The notes: generated from the sequence alone by a model not told the origin. A DNA stretch of 50,466 nucleotides from Haemophilus sp. C1 (GCF_001276515.1 NZ_LDVZ01000014.1:1-50466), one strand, 5' to 3'. Shown: positions 9,392-19,832, numbered from the stretch's first letter. Numbers and translations: made by a program.

Positions 9392-9459
9392 AATTTTATT
9401 AATGAAACATACTTGATTAGCGACTTTATCTGCGCATCAACGAAAAAAACGACGATATT

Positions 9460-11367
9460 ATGCTTCCAGAACTTGGCTTTTTCCTTCTTTTACTCGCAAC
9501 AGCTAGCGCGTTTTTTCTTGCGTTAGTGCCTCAATTTGGGTTATTCAAAAAAAATCCTACTTTAATTAATGCCGCCTGGCCGCTTAGTTATATTTTTACC
9601 CTTGCGACGACATTCTCAATTGGTTTGCTTGCTTATTCTTTTGCGGTAGATGACTTTACCCTTGAATATGTAGCGGCACATTCTAATTCCCAATTACCTA
9701 CATTTTTTAAAGTGGCTGCCACTTGGGGCGGGCATGAAGGTTCAATGTTGTTTTGGTTATTTTCATTGAGTTTATGGCTTGCTGCTTTTGCTTTTTTTAA
9801 TCGAAAAAATGACCGCACTTTTTCCGCTCAATCTTTATCTTTATTGGGATTGATTTGCTTCGGTTTTGCAGCATTTATCTTATTTTATTCCAATCCATTT
9901 GGACGTATTTTCCCTGCACCAGCAGAAGGGCGCGATCTTAATCCAATGTTGCAAGATGTGGGATTAATTTTCCATCCACCATTGTTATATGTTGGCTATG
10001 TGGGCTTTGCGGTGAATTTTGCAATGAGTTTGAGTGCGTTGATTTATAACCAGTCAGCGCGGAAAATTGCACGTTCAATGCGTGGCTGGGTGTTGTTTTC
10101 TTGGTTATTTTTAACCATTGGCATTGTGCTTGGTGCTTGGTGGGCATATTACGAGCTCGGCTGGGGCGGTTGGTGGTTCTGGGATCCCGTAGAAAATGCG
10201 TCTTTAATGCCTTGGTTGCTTGGTTTGGCGTTATTACACAGTTTAATGGCAACGGAAAAACAAGGCGTATTTAGTTATTGGACAACGCTTTTTTCTCTGC
10301 TTGCTTTTGCCTTTAGCGTATTAGGCACGTTTATTGTTCGTTCTGGCGCACTCACTTCTGTGCATGCTTTTGCATTGGATAACACGCGCGGTTATGTGTT
10401 GTTATTAATTTTCTTTGTTTTGACGGTGTTAGCCTTTGGATTATTCGCCTTACGAGCGGGCAGTTCATCAGAAAGTGTGGTGAAATTTCAGTTCGTTTCT
10501 AAATCTGGTGGCATTTTATTGTTGAATATTTTGCTGACCATTGCGACGGTTTCTACCTTTTTAGGCACCTTTTACCCCATGTTATTCCAAGCGATGAATT
10601 GGGGCTCAATTTCGGTGGGAGGTCCTTATTTTAATAGTATTTTCTTTCCTATTATTACGGCGATTTTAATCTTAATGGTAATTGCACTTAGCATACGTAA
10701 GGGGCAATTTGATCGCGCATTATTGATACGTTGTGTATGGTTGCTTATTCCATCTTTAATTCTTGCTGGCTTGATTATTTGGCAACAGCTACGCCATAAT
10801 TCGGCGTTGAATTTTCACACTTTCGCCTTTGTGTTATTAACTCTTGCAATTTGGCTTTTGTTAGTCACTTTATGGCAAAATTGGCGACAAATTCGTTTGT
10901 CTCAATTTGGTATGATTTTAGCACACTGTGGTGTGGCGATTGTGACTATCAGTGCGGTGATGAGCGGTTATTTTGGCAGTGAAATTGGTGTGCGTTTAGC
11001 CCCGCAACAAAGCCAAACGTTGGGGCAATATGAATTTCACTATCGTCAATTTTCTAATGAAATCGGGCCAAACTTTACGGCAGAAGTTGCTTTTTTTGAC
11101 GTAACTGAAAATGGTAAACCTTATGCAGAAATTATCCCCGAACGCCGTTATTACGATGTTCGTACAATGACAATGAGTGAAGTGGGGCTTGATGGTGGTT
11201 TCTGGGGCGATTTATATATTGTGATGGGCGATTCTCTCGGCAAAGGGGAATTTACTTTCCGCTTACACTACAAACCACTGATTCGTTGGCTTTGGGCTGG
11301 CGGTATTTTAATGGCCTTTGGCGCACTTTTTAGCTTCTTCGGATTACGCAGAAAACAGGAAAAATAA
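9460..11367 (+). CDS. ccmF: cytochrome c haem lyase subunit CcmF/NrfE
   Basis: This is a multi-spanning inner-membrane protein that, with CcmH, attaches haem to CXXCH motifs of apocytochrome c in the periplasm. The 635 residues form many transmembrane helices. The tryptophan-rich WWD haem-handling motif is clear ([19 protein letters not shown], about residues 227-245). The length is that of CcmF rather than the shorter E. coli NrfE, although the H. influenzae counterpart (HI0936) has been named nrfE. It starts a tightly overlapping operon with dsbE and ccmH. The other ccm genes are not in this window. Confidence 0.92.
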   Translation: MLPELGFFLLLLATASAFFLALVPQFGLFKKNPTLINAAWPLSYIFTLATTFSIGLLAYSFAVDDFTLEYVAAHSNSQLPTFFKVAATWGGHEGSMLFWLFSLSLWLAAFAFFNRKNDRTFSAQSLSLLGLICFGFAAFILFYSNPFGRIFPAPAEGRDLNPMLQDVGLIFHPPLLYVGYVGFAVNFAMSLSALIYNQSARKIARSMRGWVLFSWLFLTIGIVLGAWWAYYELGWGGWWFWDPVENASLMPWLLGLALLHSLMATEKQGVFSYWTTLFSLLAFAFSVLGTFIVRSGALTSVHAFALDNTRGYVLLLIFFVLTVLAFGLFALRAGSSSESVVKFQFVSKSGGILLLNILLTIATVSTFLGTFYPMLFQAMNWGSISVGGPYFNSIFFPIITAILILMVIALSIRKGQFDRALLIRCVWLLIPSLILAGLIIWQQLRHNSALNFHTFAFVLLTLAIWLLLVTLWQNWRQIRLSQFGMILAHCGVAIVTISAVMSGYFGSEIGVRLAPQQSQTLGQYEFHYRQFSNEIGPNFTAEVAFFDVTENGKPYAEIIPERRYYDVRTMTMSEVGLDGGFWGDLYIVMGDSLGKGEFTFRLHYKPLIRWLWAGGILMAFGALFSFFGLRRKQEK

Positions 11368-11897
11368 TGAACAAAAAACTTCTCTTTTTTGCACCGCTCT
11401 TTGTGCTTTTAGGCGTGTGTGTATTATTAATCGCAGGGTTAAATCAAGATCCGAAAAAAATTGCGTCGGCTTTAATTGATAAACCTGTTCCAGAGTTTTA
11501 TCAGGCTAATTTACATGAGCCATCGCAAATCGTAAGCCCGAAAGATTTTCCTAAACAGCTATTTTTATTAAATGTGTGGGGCAGTTGGTGTGGTTATTGC
11601 AAGGAAGAGCATCCGCTGTTGATTGAGATTGCAAAAAACTTGCCTATGGTGGGCGTGGATTATCGCGATAATCCTCAAAATGGCATTGAAATGCTTAAGC
11701 GAATGGGCAATCCGTTCGTCTTGACCATTGATGATAGTCATGGTGAATTGGGATTAAAATTGGGCGTGGATGGCGCGCCAGAAACTTATCTTGTGGATGA
11801 AAATGGTGTGATTCGTTATCGTCATTCTGGTTTACTGGATAAAGAAACTTGGCAAACGGTATTTTTGCCAAAAATTGAAGCATTGAAGAACAAATGA
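11367..11897 (+). CDS. dsbE: thiol:disulfide interchange protein DsbE/CcmG
   Basis: This is a membrane-anchored periplasmic thioredoxin-like protein that reduces the CXXCH cysteines of apocytochrome c before haem attachment. The 176 residues have an N-terminal anchor (about 5-23). A thioredoxin fold follows with active site WCGYC (Cys75, Cys78) and the cis-proline segment [12 protein letters not shown] typical of CcmG. The start codon overlaps the ccmF stop (TAATG), which indicates translational coupling. Substrate assignment follows from the family and from the ccmF-ccmH context. Confidence 0.93.
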   Translation: MNKKLLFFAPLFVLLGVCVLLIAGLNQDPKKIASALIDKPVPEFYQANLHEPSQIVSPKDFPKQLFLLNVWGSWCGYCKEEHPLLIEIAKNLPMVGVDYRDNPQNGIEMLKRMGNPFVLTIDDSHGELGLKLGVDGAPETYLVDENGVIRYRHSGLLDKETWQTVFLPKIEALKNK

Positions 11898-13036
11898 AAA
11901 GCCTATTAGATATTTTTACTCGAGTTCAAAAAACGTTTGTTTTTGCAACCGCACTTTTATTTGCATTTTCCTTATTCGCCCAAGCGGAAATGGTGGATAC
12001 CTATCAATTCCAAAATCAAAATGATCGTACTCGCGCCGTAGAGTTGGCAAAATCTTTACGCTGCCCACAATGTCAAAACCAAAATTTGGTGGAATCTAAT
12101 TCTCCAATTGCTTATGACTTGCGTCTTGAAGTGTACAAAATGGTAGATGAGGGCAAAACCGATCAGCAAATTATCGATCAAATGACCGCTAGATTTGGCG
12201 ATTTTGTGAATTACAAACCGCCATTCAAATGGAATACAGCCTTGTTATGGTTATTGCCAATCGCGCTTTTAATTTTAGCTGCCACATTGCTTTATTTATC
12301 AAATAGAAAAAAACAGTTTTCAGAAAAAGTGGTTGCACAACAACTAGAGAATGATGAAATAATTCCCCCCCCCTCAGCCTTTGGCAGCTCCCCCCGCAAG
12401 CAAGGGGAGCCAAGTAAACTTTCTAAGGGAAAAGTAAATAGCAAAATTTATTTTGTGCTTTTTACTTTACTCATCGCTATTCCAACTGTTTATTATTTTT
12501 CTCTTGATCGTTTTAGTCGTGTTCAACAAGGCGAGCAATCAATGATTGAGCAACATAATCAAAATGTTGAAATGAATGATGAACACAAAAATGAAAATGT
12601 GATTGAGAAGATCCAAAATAAACTGCGTACTGATCCAAACAATGCGGAAACTTGGCTTCAACTTGGGGAAGCCTATGTGCAGAATAATGAATTTGATAGT
12701 GCGCTTATTGCTTATTCTAACGCGGAAAAAATATTAGGCAGTAAACCTAATATTTTAGGCTTGGCAGCCACCGCACTTTATTATCAAGCAGGCCAGCAAG
12801 TGACCTCAAAAGTCGAGCAACTTTTAAATGAAGCTTTGGCAAAAGATAAAAATGAAGTATCTAGTCTTTCTTTGTTAGCGACGATTGCCTTAGAAAATCG
12901 CCAATATCAACAAGCCAGTGCCTATTTACAGCAATTATTAGATTCTGGTAATGCGGCAGTGGATCGTCGTTCCGTTATTCAACGAATGAAGATGTTGGAT
13001 TTTTTACAACGTGGTGAAAAAGGGCAAAATCCGTGA
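11894..13036 (+). CDS. ccmH: cytochrome c maturation protein CcmH (NrfF-NrfG type fusion)
   Basis: This is a two-part haem lyase subunit. Residues 1-33 are a signal segment. Residues 45-110 form the CcmH/NrfF domain with the redox motif LRCPQCQNQ (Cys57, Cys60). A membrane helix follows at about 114-136, then a linker, a second helix at about 184-203, and a C-terminal tetratricopeptide region (about 235-370) as in CcmI/NrfG, which binds apocytochrome. It overlaps dsbE by 4 bases (ATGA). The linker at about residues 157-177 is encoded by an anomalous C-rich stretch with nine consecutive C bases, described separately. Confidence 0.9.
   Translation: MKSLLDIFTRVQKTFVFATALLFAFSLFAQAEMVDTYQFQNQNDRTRAVELAKSLRCPQCQNQNLVESNSPIAYDLRLEVYKMVDEGKTDQQIIDQMTARFGDFVNYKPPFKWNTALLWLLPIALLILAATLLYLSNRKKQFSEKVVAQQLENDEIIPPPSAFGSSPRKQGEPSKLSKGKVNSKIYFVLFTLLIAIPTVYYFSLDRFSRVQQGEQSMIEQHNQNVEMNDEHKNENVIEKIQNKLRTDPNNAETWLQLGEAYVQNNEFDSALIAYSNAEKILGSKPNILGLAATALYYQAGQQVTSKVEQLLNEALAKDKNEVSSLSLLATIALENRQYQQASAYLQQLLDSGNAAVDRRSVIQRMKMLDFLQRGEKGQNP
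12365..12410 (+). repeat. C9 tract and GC-rich hairpin inserted within ccmH
   Basis: Nine consecutive C bases (12365-12373) are followed by a GC-rich segment with a 7-bp inverted repeat, GCTCCCC at 12387-12393 and GGGGAGC at 12404-12410. This composition is foreign to the AT-rich surroundings. It falls exactly in the linker between the two domains of CcmH and stays in frame. The run of C is long enough to be prone to slippage, and loss or gain of one base would remove the tetratricopeptide half. Confidence 0.7.
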
Positions 13037-14235
13037 GCCAATATTCTGAAAATATTATTATTGGTGCAGGTGCGGCAGGATTATTTTGTGCGGCACAGTT
13101 GGCTAAGTTAGGCAAGTCGGTGACAGTTTTCGATAACGGCAAAAAAATCGGACGTAAGATTTTGATGTCGGGTGGTGGCTTTTGTAATTTCACCAATTTA
13201 GAGGTTACGTCTGCTCATTACCTTTCACAAAATCCTCATTTCGTCAAATCAGCCCTTGCTCGTTATACCAATTGGGATTTTATTTCTTTAGTAGCGGAGC
13301 AGGGGATTGCTTATCACGAAAAGGAATTAGGGCAATTATTTTGTGATGATGGCGCAGAACAAATCGTTGAAATGCTGAAATCTGAATGCGATAAATATGG
13401 TGCTAAGATTTTATTGCGTAGCGAAGTTTCTCAAGTTGAACGGATTCAAAATGATGAAAAAGAGCGGTTTGTTTTACAGGTAAATTCAACCCAATGGCAG
13501 TGTAAAAATTTGATTGTTGCCACAGGTGGGCTTTCTATGCCCGGACTTGGCGCAACGCCATTTGGCTATCAAATCGCGGAACAATTTGGTATTCCTGTTA
13601 TTCCGCCTCGTGCGAGTTTAGTGCCTTTTACGTATCGAGAAACAGATAAATTTTTAACCGCACTTTCAGGCATTAGCTTGCCAGTCACGATCACGGCGCA
13701 GAGCGGAAAATCTTTTCACAACCAGCTTTTATTTACTCATCGTGGTATTTCAGGCCCTGCGGTATTGCAAATTTCCAATTATTGGCAGCCAACTGAGTCT
13801 GTAGAAATTGATTTATTACCGAACCACAATTTGGAAGAGGAAATTAATCAAGCAAAACAATCTTCGCCAAAACAAATGTTGAAAACCATCTTGGTTCGAT
13901 TATTGCCGAAAAAATTGCTCGAGCTTTGGATTGAACAAGGCCTTATGCAAGATGAAGTTATCGCTAACATCAGCAAAGTGCGGGTAAAAAATCTAGTGGA
14001 TTTTATTCATCACTGGGAATTTACCCCAAATGGCACAGAGGGCTATCGTACGGCTGAAGTGACAATGGGCGGTGTGGATACTAAAGTAATTTCTTCTAAA
14101 ACAATGGAAAGCAGTCAAGTGAGCGGTTTGTATTTTATTGGTGAAGTATTGGATGTGGCAGGCTGGCTCGGCGGCTATAACTTCCAGTGGGCGTGGAGCT
14201 CGGCTTATGCTTGTGCGGTGGCGATTGCGGAATAG
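13033..14235 (+). CDS. HI0933-family FAD-dependent oxidoreductase
   Basis: This 400-residue flavoprotein belongs to the BaiN/YhiN family, whose Pfam domain is named after H. influenzae HI0933. It starts with a Rossmann dinucleotide motif (IIGAGAAGLFCAAQLAKLG), has GRKILMSGGGFCNFTN for the FAD pyrophosphate region, and ends with LDVAGWLGGYNFQWAWSSAY near the flavin. The GTG start overlaps the ccmH stop codon, so it is read with the cytochrome maturation genes, although no functional link is known. The physiological substrate is unknown. Confidence 0.9.
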   Translation: MSQYSENIIIGAGAAGLFCAAQLAKLGKSVTVFDNGKKIGRKILMSGGGFCNFTNLEVTSAHYLSQNPHFVKSALARYTNWDFISLVAEQGIAYHEKELGQLFCDDGAEQIVEMLKSECDKYGAKILLRSEVSQVERIQNDEKERFVLQVNSTQWQCKNLIVATGGLSMPGLGATPFGYQIAEQFGIPVIPPRASLVPFTYRETDKFLTALSGISLPVTITAQSGKSFHNQLLFTHRGISGPAVLQISNYWQPTESVEIDLLPNHNLEEEINQAKQSSPKQMLKTILVRLLPKKLLELWIEQGLMQDEVIANISKVRVKNLVDFIHHWEFTPNGTEGYRTAEVTMGGVDTKVISSKTMESSQVSGLYFIGEVLDVAGWLGGYNFQWAWSSAYACAVAIAE

Positions 14236-14261
14236 AGTGAGAACTTGCAGATTGTTGGTTT

Positions 14262-14288
14262 AGGAGGATAAAAATATCCTCCTTTTTT
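14262..14288 (+). terminator. terminator after the flavoprotein gene
   Basis: A 9-bp stem (AGGAGGATA at 14262-14270 with TATCCTCCT at 14275-14283) with an AAAA loop is followed by a run of T. It separates the plus-strand ccm operon from the convergent fklB. Confidence 0.9.
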
Positions 14289-14297
14289 ATTTTTAGA

Positions 14298-14921
14298 TTA
14301 AAGAATATCTAATAATTCTACTTCAAATACGAGTGTTGAGAATGGCGGAATTGATGCGCCAGCGCCACGTTCACCATAAGCAAGTTCGTGTGGAATAGTG
14401 AGTTTCCATTTAGAACCTACCGGCATCATTTGTAATGCTTCAACCCAACCACGGATGACGCCATTTACTGGAAATTCAGCTGGTGTGCCACGAGCAACAG
14501 AGCTGTCGAATACGGTACCATCTGGTAATGTACCAGTGTAGTGTACACGCACTTTATCTGTTGCAGCTGGTTTTGCGCCATTGCCTTCAGTCATGATTTC
14601 GTATTGCAAACCGCTATCGGTTACGTTTACGCCCGCTTTTTTCGCATTTTCTTCTAAGAATTTTTTGCCTTCTTCTTCAATGGCTTTAAATTGTGCTTGT
14701 TGTGCTTCAGCAGCTTGTTGTTGAAGAGCTTGAACAGAATGCATTAACTCATTGATGTCTAATGCAGGTTGATTATGGTTTAATGCGTCAAAAATACCTT
14801 TCGCCACCGCTTCAACGGTGATCTCCATTTGGCTATCGGCTAATTGTTGGCCAATTTGCAAACCAATACCGTAGCTGCCTTTTTCAGAAACGCTTTCTAA
14901 TTTTACTTGTTCAAAATTCAT
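14298..14921 (-). CDS. fklB: FKBP-type peptidyl-prolyl isomerase FklB-like
   Basis: This is a proline isomerase of the FKBP22/FklB type. A dimerising helical N-terminal half (about 1-90, glutamine- and glutamate-rich) is followed by a C-terminal FKBP domain (about 100-207) with [20 protein letters not shown] and [20 protein letters not shown]. There is no signal peptide, which favours a cytoplasmic FklB over periplasmic FkpA. The chosen ATG at 14921 has AAGGA about nine bases upstream. An ATG at 14990 would overlap psd and adds an unrelated extension. It lies 25 bp downstream of psd and is probably co-transcribed with it. Confidence 0.9.
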   Translation of the reverse strand: MNFEQVKLESVSEKGSYGIGLQIGQQLADSQMEITVEAVAKGIFDALNHNQPALDINELMHSVQALQQQAAEAQQAQFKAIEEEGKKFLEENAKKAGVNVTDSGLQYEIMTEGNGAKPAATDKVRVHYTGTLPDGTVFDSSVARGTPAEFPVNGVIRGWVEALQMMPVGSKWKLTIPHELAYGERGAGASIPPFSTLVFEVELLDIL

Positions 14922-14946
14922 TTGATGTTTTCCTTTCGTTAAAAAA

Positions 14947-15819
14947 TTATTTTTTATATGCCAAGATTTCGCCCATACGAACAGGTTCATTAACGCTTAA
15001 ATGATCAGCCAAACGCACTTGATTGGCTTGGAATAAATTAATCACTGTCGAACCAAGTTGGAACCAACCCATTTCTTGACCTTTCAATAATTTGACCGCA
15101 CTTTCGCCTTCATAAGTCCAAGTTTTTACTTCGTTGTGGCGCGGTGGATTAATTACGCCCGCCCAAGTGGTGCCAATACTTGCCGTGATGGTTGCGCCGA
15201 CTAAAATTTGTACCATTGTGCCAAATTCAGTATCAAATACACAAATCACACGTTCATTACGCGCAAATAAATTGGGTACATGTTGGGCTAAAAATGGATT
15301 CACAGAGAATAAATCACCCGGCACATAAATCATCTTGCGTAGCGTGCCATCGCACGGCATATGCACTCGGTGGTAATCACGAGGAGAAAGATAAGTAGTG
15401 GCAAATTCACCATTTTTAAAGGTTTCCACTAATTCTTTATCTTCTGCCAGTAAGTCTTCTAGGCTGAAAAAATGGCCTTTAGCTTGCAATAAAAGATTAT
15501 CGTCAATATGACCGCACTCGCTAATGCGACCGTCTGCTGGTAAACAAAGTGCGGTAGGATTTTGATTAATTGGACGCGCGTTTTCTTTTAACGGACGAAT
15601 AAAAAATTCATTAAAACTTGCGTAATCAGAAAATTGTTCTTTTTGCGCAATGCTCATATCAATGTTGTATTTTTTCACAAAAGCTTTAATTACAACATGG
15701 GTTAGCACACCCCATTTTTGTTTAGCAAACCAGCCTGCAATTTGAGTTAAATAAATTTGCGGCATGACATATTGAAATGCCACTTTCAAGCGTTGCCAAT
15801 AAGAATTTGAAGTCATCAT
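14947..15819 (-). CDS. psd: phosphatidylserine decarboxylase
   Basis: This inner-membrane enzyme converts phosphatidylserine to phosphatidylethanolamine. The 290-residue proenzyme carries the self-cleavage motif LGST (in [12 protein letters not shown]) near residue 253; cleavage there creates the pyruvoyl cofactor on the small alpha chain. The conserved segment [16 protein letters not shown] is also present. The ATG at 15819 has AAGGAAAG just upstream. In the H. influenzae Rd order I remember, psd lies near yceD. Here a large autotransporter gene separates them. Confidence 0.96.
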   Translation of the reverse strand: MMTSNSYWQRLKVAFQYVMPQIYLTQIAGWFAKQKWGVLTHVVIKAFVKKYNIDMSIAQKEQFSDYASFNEFFIRPLKENARPINQNPTALCLPADGRISECGHIDDNLLLQAKGHFFSLEDLLAEDKELVETFKNGEFATTYLSPRDYHRVHMPCDGTLRKMIYVPGDLFSVNPFLAQHVPNLFARNERVICVFDTEFGTMVQILVGATITASIGTTWAGVINPPRHNEVKTWTYEGESAVKLLKGQEMGWFQLGSTVINLFQANQVRLADHLSVNEPVRMGEILAYKK

Positions 15820-15918
15820 TATCTTTCCTTGTTAAAAAAAGAGGCGTGATTATAGCAATTTTTATCAATGTGCCAACTTTTTTGGTGGTTTTGGGGGAGT
15901 TATTTTAATAGCCTAGGT

Positions 15919-15951
15919 AAAAAAATTGGCACACGTTGAAAGCGTGTGCCA
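15919..15951 (-). terminator. terminator of the autotransporter gene
   Basis: A 9-bp stem (TGGCACACG at 15927-15935 with CGTGTGCCA at 15943-15951) is followed on the minus strand by seven T bases. Confidence 0.88.
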
Positions 15952-15965
15952 CAGTAAAATATTAG

Positions 15966-18716
15966 TTAGAACAAGTATCTTATGCCAATATGAGCTTGCC
16001 AATTTTGTTTGAAGCAGTGAATTGTTGAGCTTTGTGCTTCAAAATAAACTTGGGTATTTTTAGCTTTATTCATATAAGACACGCCTAATCCATATTCTAG
16101 CCAATTACCTTTATTTAATATTTTCTCAACGGCCACTTTATTAAACGTATATTTCATTTCACCAAGAAATTCTCGTCTATACATGAGTTTAATATAAGGG
16201 TGAATCTCTTTTTCGTTGAAATAATCTAATCCGGCTCTAAAGCCAATTCGTCCTACTAAACTTCTTACTTTTTCCGTTTCAACCATTAGCTTGTTTGATA
16301 CTGTGAAATCATATCCTTTTGTAGCATGATAGGATAATTGAGCCTCTGGTTGTAAATAGATTACACGTTCAGCTGTTTCACTTAAGTTAATCCGTTTCCC
16401 TGTTTCTGCGGAAAGTATATAAGTAAAAGTGCGTATTGTCGGGGATTTAACCGATTTTTTTGACGGGCTAACTAAGTCATAACCGCCACTATAACTTATT
16501 GCTTTCGTAAAGAAATCAAAATACCAGTCGTTTTCCTTGTTTAACCAAGAAGAATATAAGCCTAATTCTGTGCCATTAAGTTTAATTTTGCCTGGATATG
16601 TTTGTGATTTTGCAGCGGAACTGATATATCCAAATGAGAGACCATTATAATTTATCCAATTTCCTCTTGCGTTTATCCAATCATAGCCAATTTTTAAGCC
16701 TAGGTAGTTATTGGTATATCCGCTAACTTTAATACTTCCTTTACTAACGTATTGGCCATCAATATTTTTTGCCCAAATCTGACTTTGTTTGGTGATATTT
16801 TTATTGAAATGAATTTCGCCTAAGCGTTGATGTAAACTTTCAGTTAAAGTCAAATTAGATTGATAAATAATATCGCCTAAAATTACCGCACCTTGTGCAC
16901 CAGTGCTTAAACGACCTGTAGGATTTAGGTAAAAGTCATCACGAACTACTTCGTTTTCATCTTTACCTTCAATTTTAACAAGTTTAGAATCATTTGGACG
17001 CGTCAATGTAAATTCATAGGCCCCTTGATCAGTGGTGCCATTAATTAACTTGAAATGCCCTTTAATATCGTCTTTATTTTTTGTGACATATTCTACGAGC
17101 TTTATATATTCATTTCCTTTCGTAGGCGCAGTTCCATCATCTTTATAGATTATTTTATGATCGCCCTCGCTAGATTTACGAACGATTAATTTATCAGCTA
17201 TACCTTGACCTTTATTCTCACTAGTAAAATCAGCAATCTTTCCATGCATATTGAAAGTACCACCATCACCTTTCAAATTTTCCACGGAGATATTAATATT
17301 CCGCTTAGGATTGACGAAGTTGACCGTTGCACCATTGGAAATATTAAAATTATTAATTTTCGATGTGTTCGTCGCATCCCAACGTGAACCATTGGTCATG
17401 GTAAAATTAAATTTAGTATTAGCTTTATCAGGATCTGGACCATCACGGTTTTCTAGAAACAGAGGTTGTCCATGAGGCGGATTATTAGGATTATCAGGAT
17501 CTCCACTATATTTTTGTTTACCAATATGAGCTTCTCCGTGGAAGTAAGAATCTTTATTTTTTAAGTTTAACTCCATTTCACCACCATTTAGGGCGTGAAT
17601 ATCTCCGTCGATTTGTACCTTTCCATCTCCTTTAATTTCAACTTTACTGTTTTTACTATCTATATTTATCGCATCCCCGATAGATTTTTGTTTTCCGTTT
17701 TCATCAAGTACAGGTTGCACATCTATTTTCACATCACCATAGAAAGTAACACGATCATAAGATTCCTCAGGCTCCTCATCACTACTAGCAGCTCTTTCCG
17801 GTAACCCCCCTGTATAAACACCGTAATTTTCTGCATTCATCATGTTACCACGGTCTACCTTGATATTTACAGCCCCATAAAAATCCATTTCCGTTTGATT
17901 AATAACAGTTGTCCTAGTCCCCGTATTTTTTATATTTACATTTTTATAATGGGTGGTACCAATCCCACGCGCTTTTGTCGTACCAGATACTGTATAAATA
18001 TTAAGGGTAGAATCCTTCTCTAATTTGATATGGGTATGGCTATATTGTTTTCCATTAAACAGAGTGTTATCGTTTTTTAAAAACTCAATACCATTTATTT
18101 CGTCCTTATTAGTCACCTTAGATGCATCTGTAAAGAGATAGTTCGTCCCTTTAAAAGTAATTGTCGTGTCAGACATTCCCTTACCATCTGTGGTCAACGT
18201 TTGGTTTCCAAAGATAGAATGCCTAGAATTTATGGTTTTAATCGATACATTTTCTAAGGTAATATCATTATGCCCCTTATAGCTTTTATCGGCTAATAGA
18301 AAACCTGCATTTTCAACACTACTTTCTAACTTATATCTATTTGCGTTCACATATCCTATAGGTTTTTCTTTGACTATCGTCCAGTGTTCTGGTGCTTTCA
18401 CTTCCGTTCCATCAAAATTTTTCCATTTTGATGCTGCTACATCAGTTTGGTTTGCAATAGTATCGCTGACTGTACCATTTCCCTTAACAGTGACTTCATT
18501 TTTCCCTTCATAAGCCGCAACAACCAAGGCATTAATCGGTTCATCCTTTGCACTATAATCTAATACTTTTCCTTTATTTTCTTGATTTTTTGTGGCTACT
18601 ACCGCTGTGAACCTTTGTTTTTCAAGAACTAGTCCATCCGCAGTAGCAGATTCACCAGTTGTCGCTTGAACGAGAAGTAAAATAACAAAGAGAAACGACG
18701 ATTTTTTATATTTCAT
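15966..18716 (-). CDS. classical (type Va) autotransporter of unknown function
   Basis: The 916-residue protein has a signal peptide (about 1-25). A long passenger (about 30-600) of repetitive asparagine-, lysine- and glycine-rich beta-strand sequence suggests a beta-helix. A C-terminal autotransporter barrel (about 640-916) starts NITKQSQIWAKNIDG and ends GIRYLF with the terminal Phe. I see no GDSGS serine-protease motif and no RGD, so it is not an obvious IgA-protease or SPATE. The gene has no AAGTGCGGT uptake signal over 2.75 kb and no tetranucleotide repeat tract that would mark phase variation. It separates psd from yceD. Adhesin is a reasonable guess but unproven. Confidence 0.85.
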   Translation of the reverse strand: MKYKKSSFLFVILLLVQATTGESATADGLVLEKQRFTAVVATKNQENKGKVLDYSAKDEPINALVVAAYEGKNEVTVKGNGTVSDTIANQTDVAASKWKNFDGTEVKAPEHWTIVKEKPIGYVNANRYKLESSVENAGFLLADKSYKGHNDITLENVSIKTINSRHSIFGNQTLTTDGKGMSDTTITFKGTNYLFTDASKVTNKDEINGIEFLKNDNTLFNGKQYSHTHIKLEKDSTLNIYTVSGTTKARGIGTTHYKNVNIKNTGTRTTVINQTEMDFYGAVNIKVDRGNMMNAENYGVYTGGLPERAASSDEEPEESYDRVTFYGDVKIDVQPVLDENGKQKSIGDAINIDSKNSKVEIKGDGKVQIDGDIHALNGGEMELNLKNKDSYFHGEAHIGKQKYSGDPDNPNNPPHGQPLFLENRDGPDPDKANTKFNFTMTNGSRWDATNTSKINNFNISNGATVNFVNPKRNINISVENLKGDGGTFNMHGKIADFTSENKGQGIADKLIVRKSSEGDHKIIYKDDGTAPTKGNEYIKLVEYVTKNKDDIKGHFKLINGTTDQGAYEFTLTRPNDSKLVKIEGKDENEVVRDDFYLNPTGRLSTGAQGAVILGDIIYQSNLTLTESLHQRLGEIHFNKNITKQSQIWAKNIDGQYVSKGSIKVSGYTNNYLGLKIGYDWINARGNWINYNGLSFGYISSAAKSQTYPGKIKLNGTELGLYSSWLNKENDWYFDFFTKAISYSGGYDLVSPSKKSVKSPTIRTFTYILSAETGKRINLSETAERVIYLQPEAQLSYHATKGYDFTVSNKLMVETEKVRSLVGRIGFRAGLDYFNEKEIHPYIKLMYRREFLGEMKYTFNKVAVEKILNKGNWLEYGLGVSYMNKAKNTQVYFEAQSSTIHCFKQNWQAHIGIRYLF

Positions 18717-18771
18717 AGTTATTTTGTTCCTTTTGATTTTCTTACTTGAGATGTATTGATAGGCTATTCAT

Positions 18772-18786
18772 TGATAACCGTTCTCA
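18772..18786 (-). promoter_or_regulatory. possible Fur box upstream of the autotransporter
   Basis: TGATAACCGTTCTCA is a 7-1-7 imperfect dyad: TGATAAC against TGAGAAC read on the other strand. It resembles the TGATAAT-n-ATTATCA core of Fur operators and lies about 56 bp upstream of the autotransporter start. One arm mismatch and weak flanks keep this tentative. Confidence 0.35.
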
Positions 18787-19093
18787 GTAGGATATTTTTT
18801 GGGGTATTATTTTATGCGCTAAAAAAAGTTTTGTTATGTTAGATCATTTTTATGTTTGCGGTGTATGTTTTTTATCCTATTTTAGTTTGATTGTTTTTTT
18901 TTTGAGCTGTTTGCGGTGTTTTTTTAATCGCGTTAATTGCGTTGCTTCTGGACGTTCCTGTAAATGAAATCGACGTGAACTAAGATGAAAATTATAAAAT
19001 TGAATCAAAAGTGCGGTTGCTACAGCGTAAATTTTAGAAAATCCACGATTTCTCTTTGACTATCTTCGAAACAACAGGTAATATTCACGCCCT
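18787..19093. other. AT-rich intergenic region between autotransporter and yceD
   Basis: No credible gene is visible. The stretch is very T-rich on the plus strand and contains a 12-bp direct repeat, TGTTTGCGGTGT, at 18853-18864 and 18908-18919. A single uptake signal lies at about 19009. Promoters for both divergent genes must lie here, but no strong -35/-10 pair stands out. Confidence 0.5.
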
Positions 19094-19618
19094 ATGCAAA
19101 AGGTAAAACTACCCCTCACTGTTGATCCCATAAAAGATGCTCAAAGACGGCTTGATTATGTTGGCTATTATGCTGCTAATCAGCTTGAGCGTTTGGCGGA
19201 ATCAGTAGTAAATGTGCTTAGCGATGCACAGGTAACATTATCGTTTTATGTTGATCCACAAAAATTAGTGGTGATGAAAGGTAAAGTACAGGTTGATGTC
19301 GAGCTTGAATGTCAGCGTTGTAATTTGCCTTACAAACAAACATTGGAATGTGAGTTTATTTATAGTCCAGTGGCTAATTGGGATCAGGCTGATGACTTGC
19401 CCGAAATTTATGAACCAATCGAATTTAATGCGTTTGGCGAAATAGATTTAATTGGTACAGTGGAAGACGAACTTATTTTAGCTCTACCGCTTGTCCCAAT
19501 GCATTCATCTGAACACTGTGAAGTGTCCGCGCAGGAACAGGTTTTTGGCGAATTGCCGGAAGAATTGGCAAAAAAACCGAACCCGTTCGCTGTATTAGCT
19601 AATTTAAAGCAAAAGTAA
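19094..19618 (+). CDS. yceD: YceD family protein (DUF177, 23S rRNA accumulation)
   Basis: This 174-residue DUF177 protein has the conserved core [15 protein letters not shown] (about residues 77-91) followed by an acidic region. It sits directly upstream of rpmF, the arrangement conserved across proteobacteria. In E. coli YceD has been linked to 23S rRNA accumulation; the biochemical activity is unknown. It is first in the yceD-rpmF-plsX-fabH series, 22 bp before rpmF. Confidence 0.93.
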   Translation: MQKVKLPLTVDPIKDAQRRLDYVGYYAANQLERLAESVVNVLSDAQVTLSFYVDPQKLVVMKGKVQVDVELECQRCNLPYKQTLECEFIYSPVANWDQADDLPEIYEPIEFNAFGEIDLIGTVEDELILALPLVPMHSSEHCEVSAQEQVFGELPEELAKKPNPFAVLANLKQK

Positions 19619-19640
19619 ATTAAATTTAGGAGTATAGCCA

Positions 19641-19811
19641 ATGGCTGTTCAACAAAACAAAAAATCTCGTTCACGTCGTGATATGCGTCGTTCACACGAT
19701 GCTTTAACAACTGCTGCTGTATCAGTAGATAAAGCAAGCGGTGAAACTCACTTACGCCACCACGTAACTGCAGACGGTTACTATCGTGGTCGTAAAGTGA
19801 TCAATAAGTAA
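19641..19811 (+). CDS. rpmF: 50S ribosomal protein L32
   Basis: The 56-residue basic protein starts [20 protein letters not shown] and ends [10 protein letters not shown], the standard gammaproteobacterial L32 without zinc-binding cysteines. The ribosome site AGGAG lies eight bases upstream of the ATG. Its position between yceD and plsX is the conserved link between ribosome and membrane lipid synthesis genes. Confidence 0.97.
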
Positions 19812-19832
19812 TTTTTACTTATAGGTGTTCAC

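Noticed and set aside
9413..9440. TTGAT and ATCAA halves upstream of ccmF
   Set aside because: The halves are 18 bases apart instead of 4, so they cannot form an FNR site.
15966..18716. IgA1-protease or SPATE identity of the autotransporter
   Set aside because: No GDSGS serine motif or S6 peptidase-like N-terminal domain can be found in the passenger.
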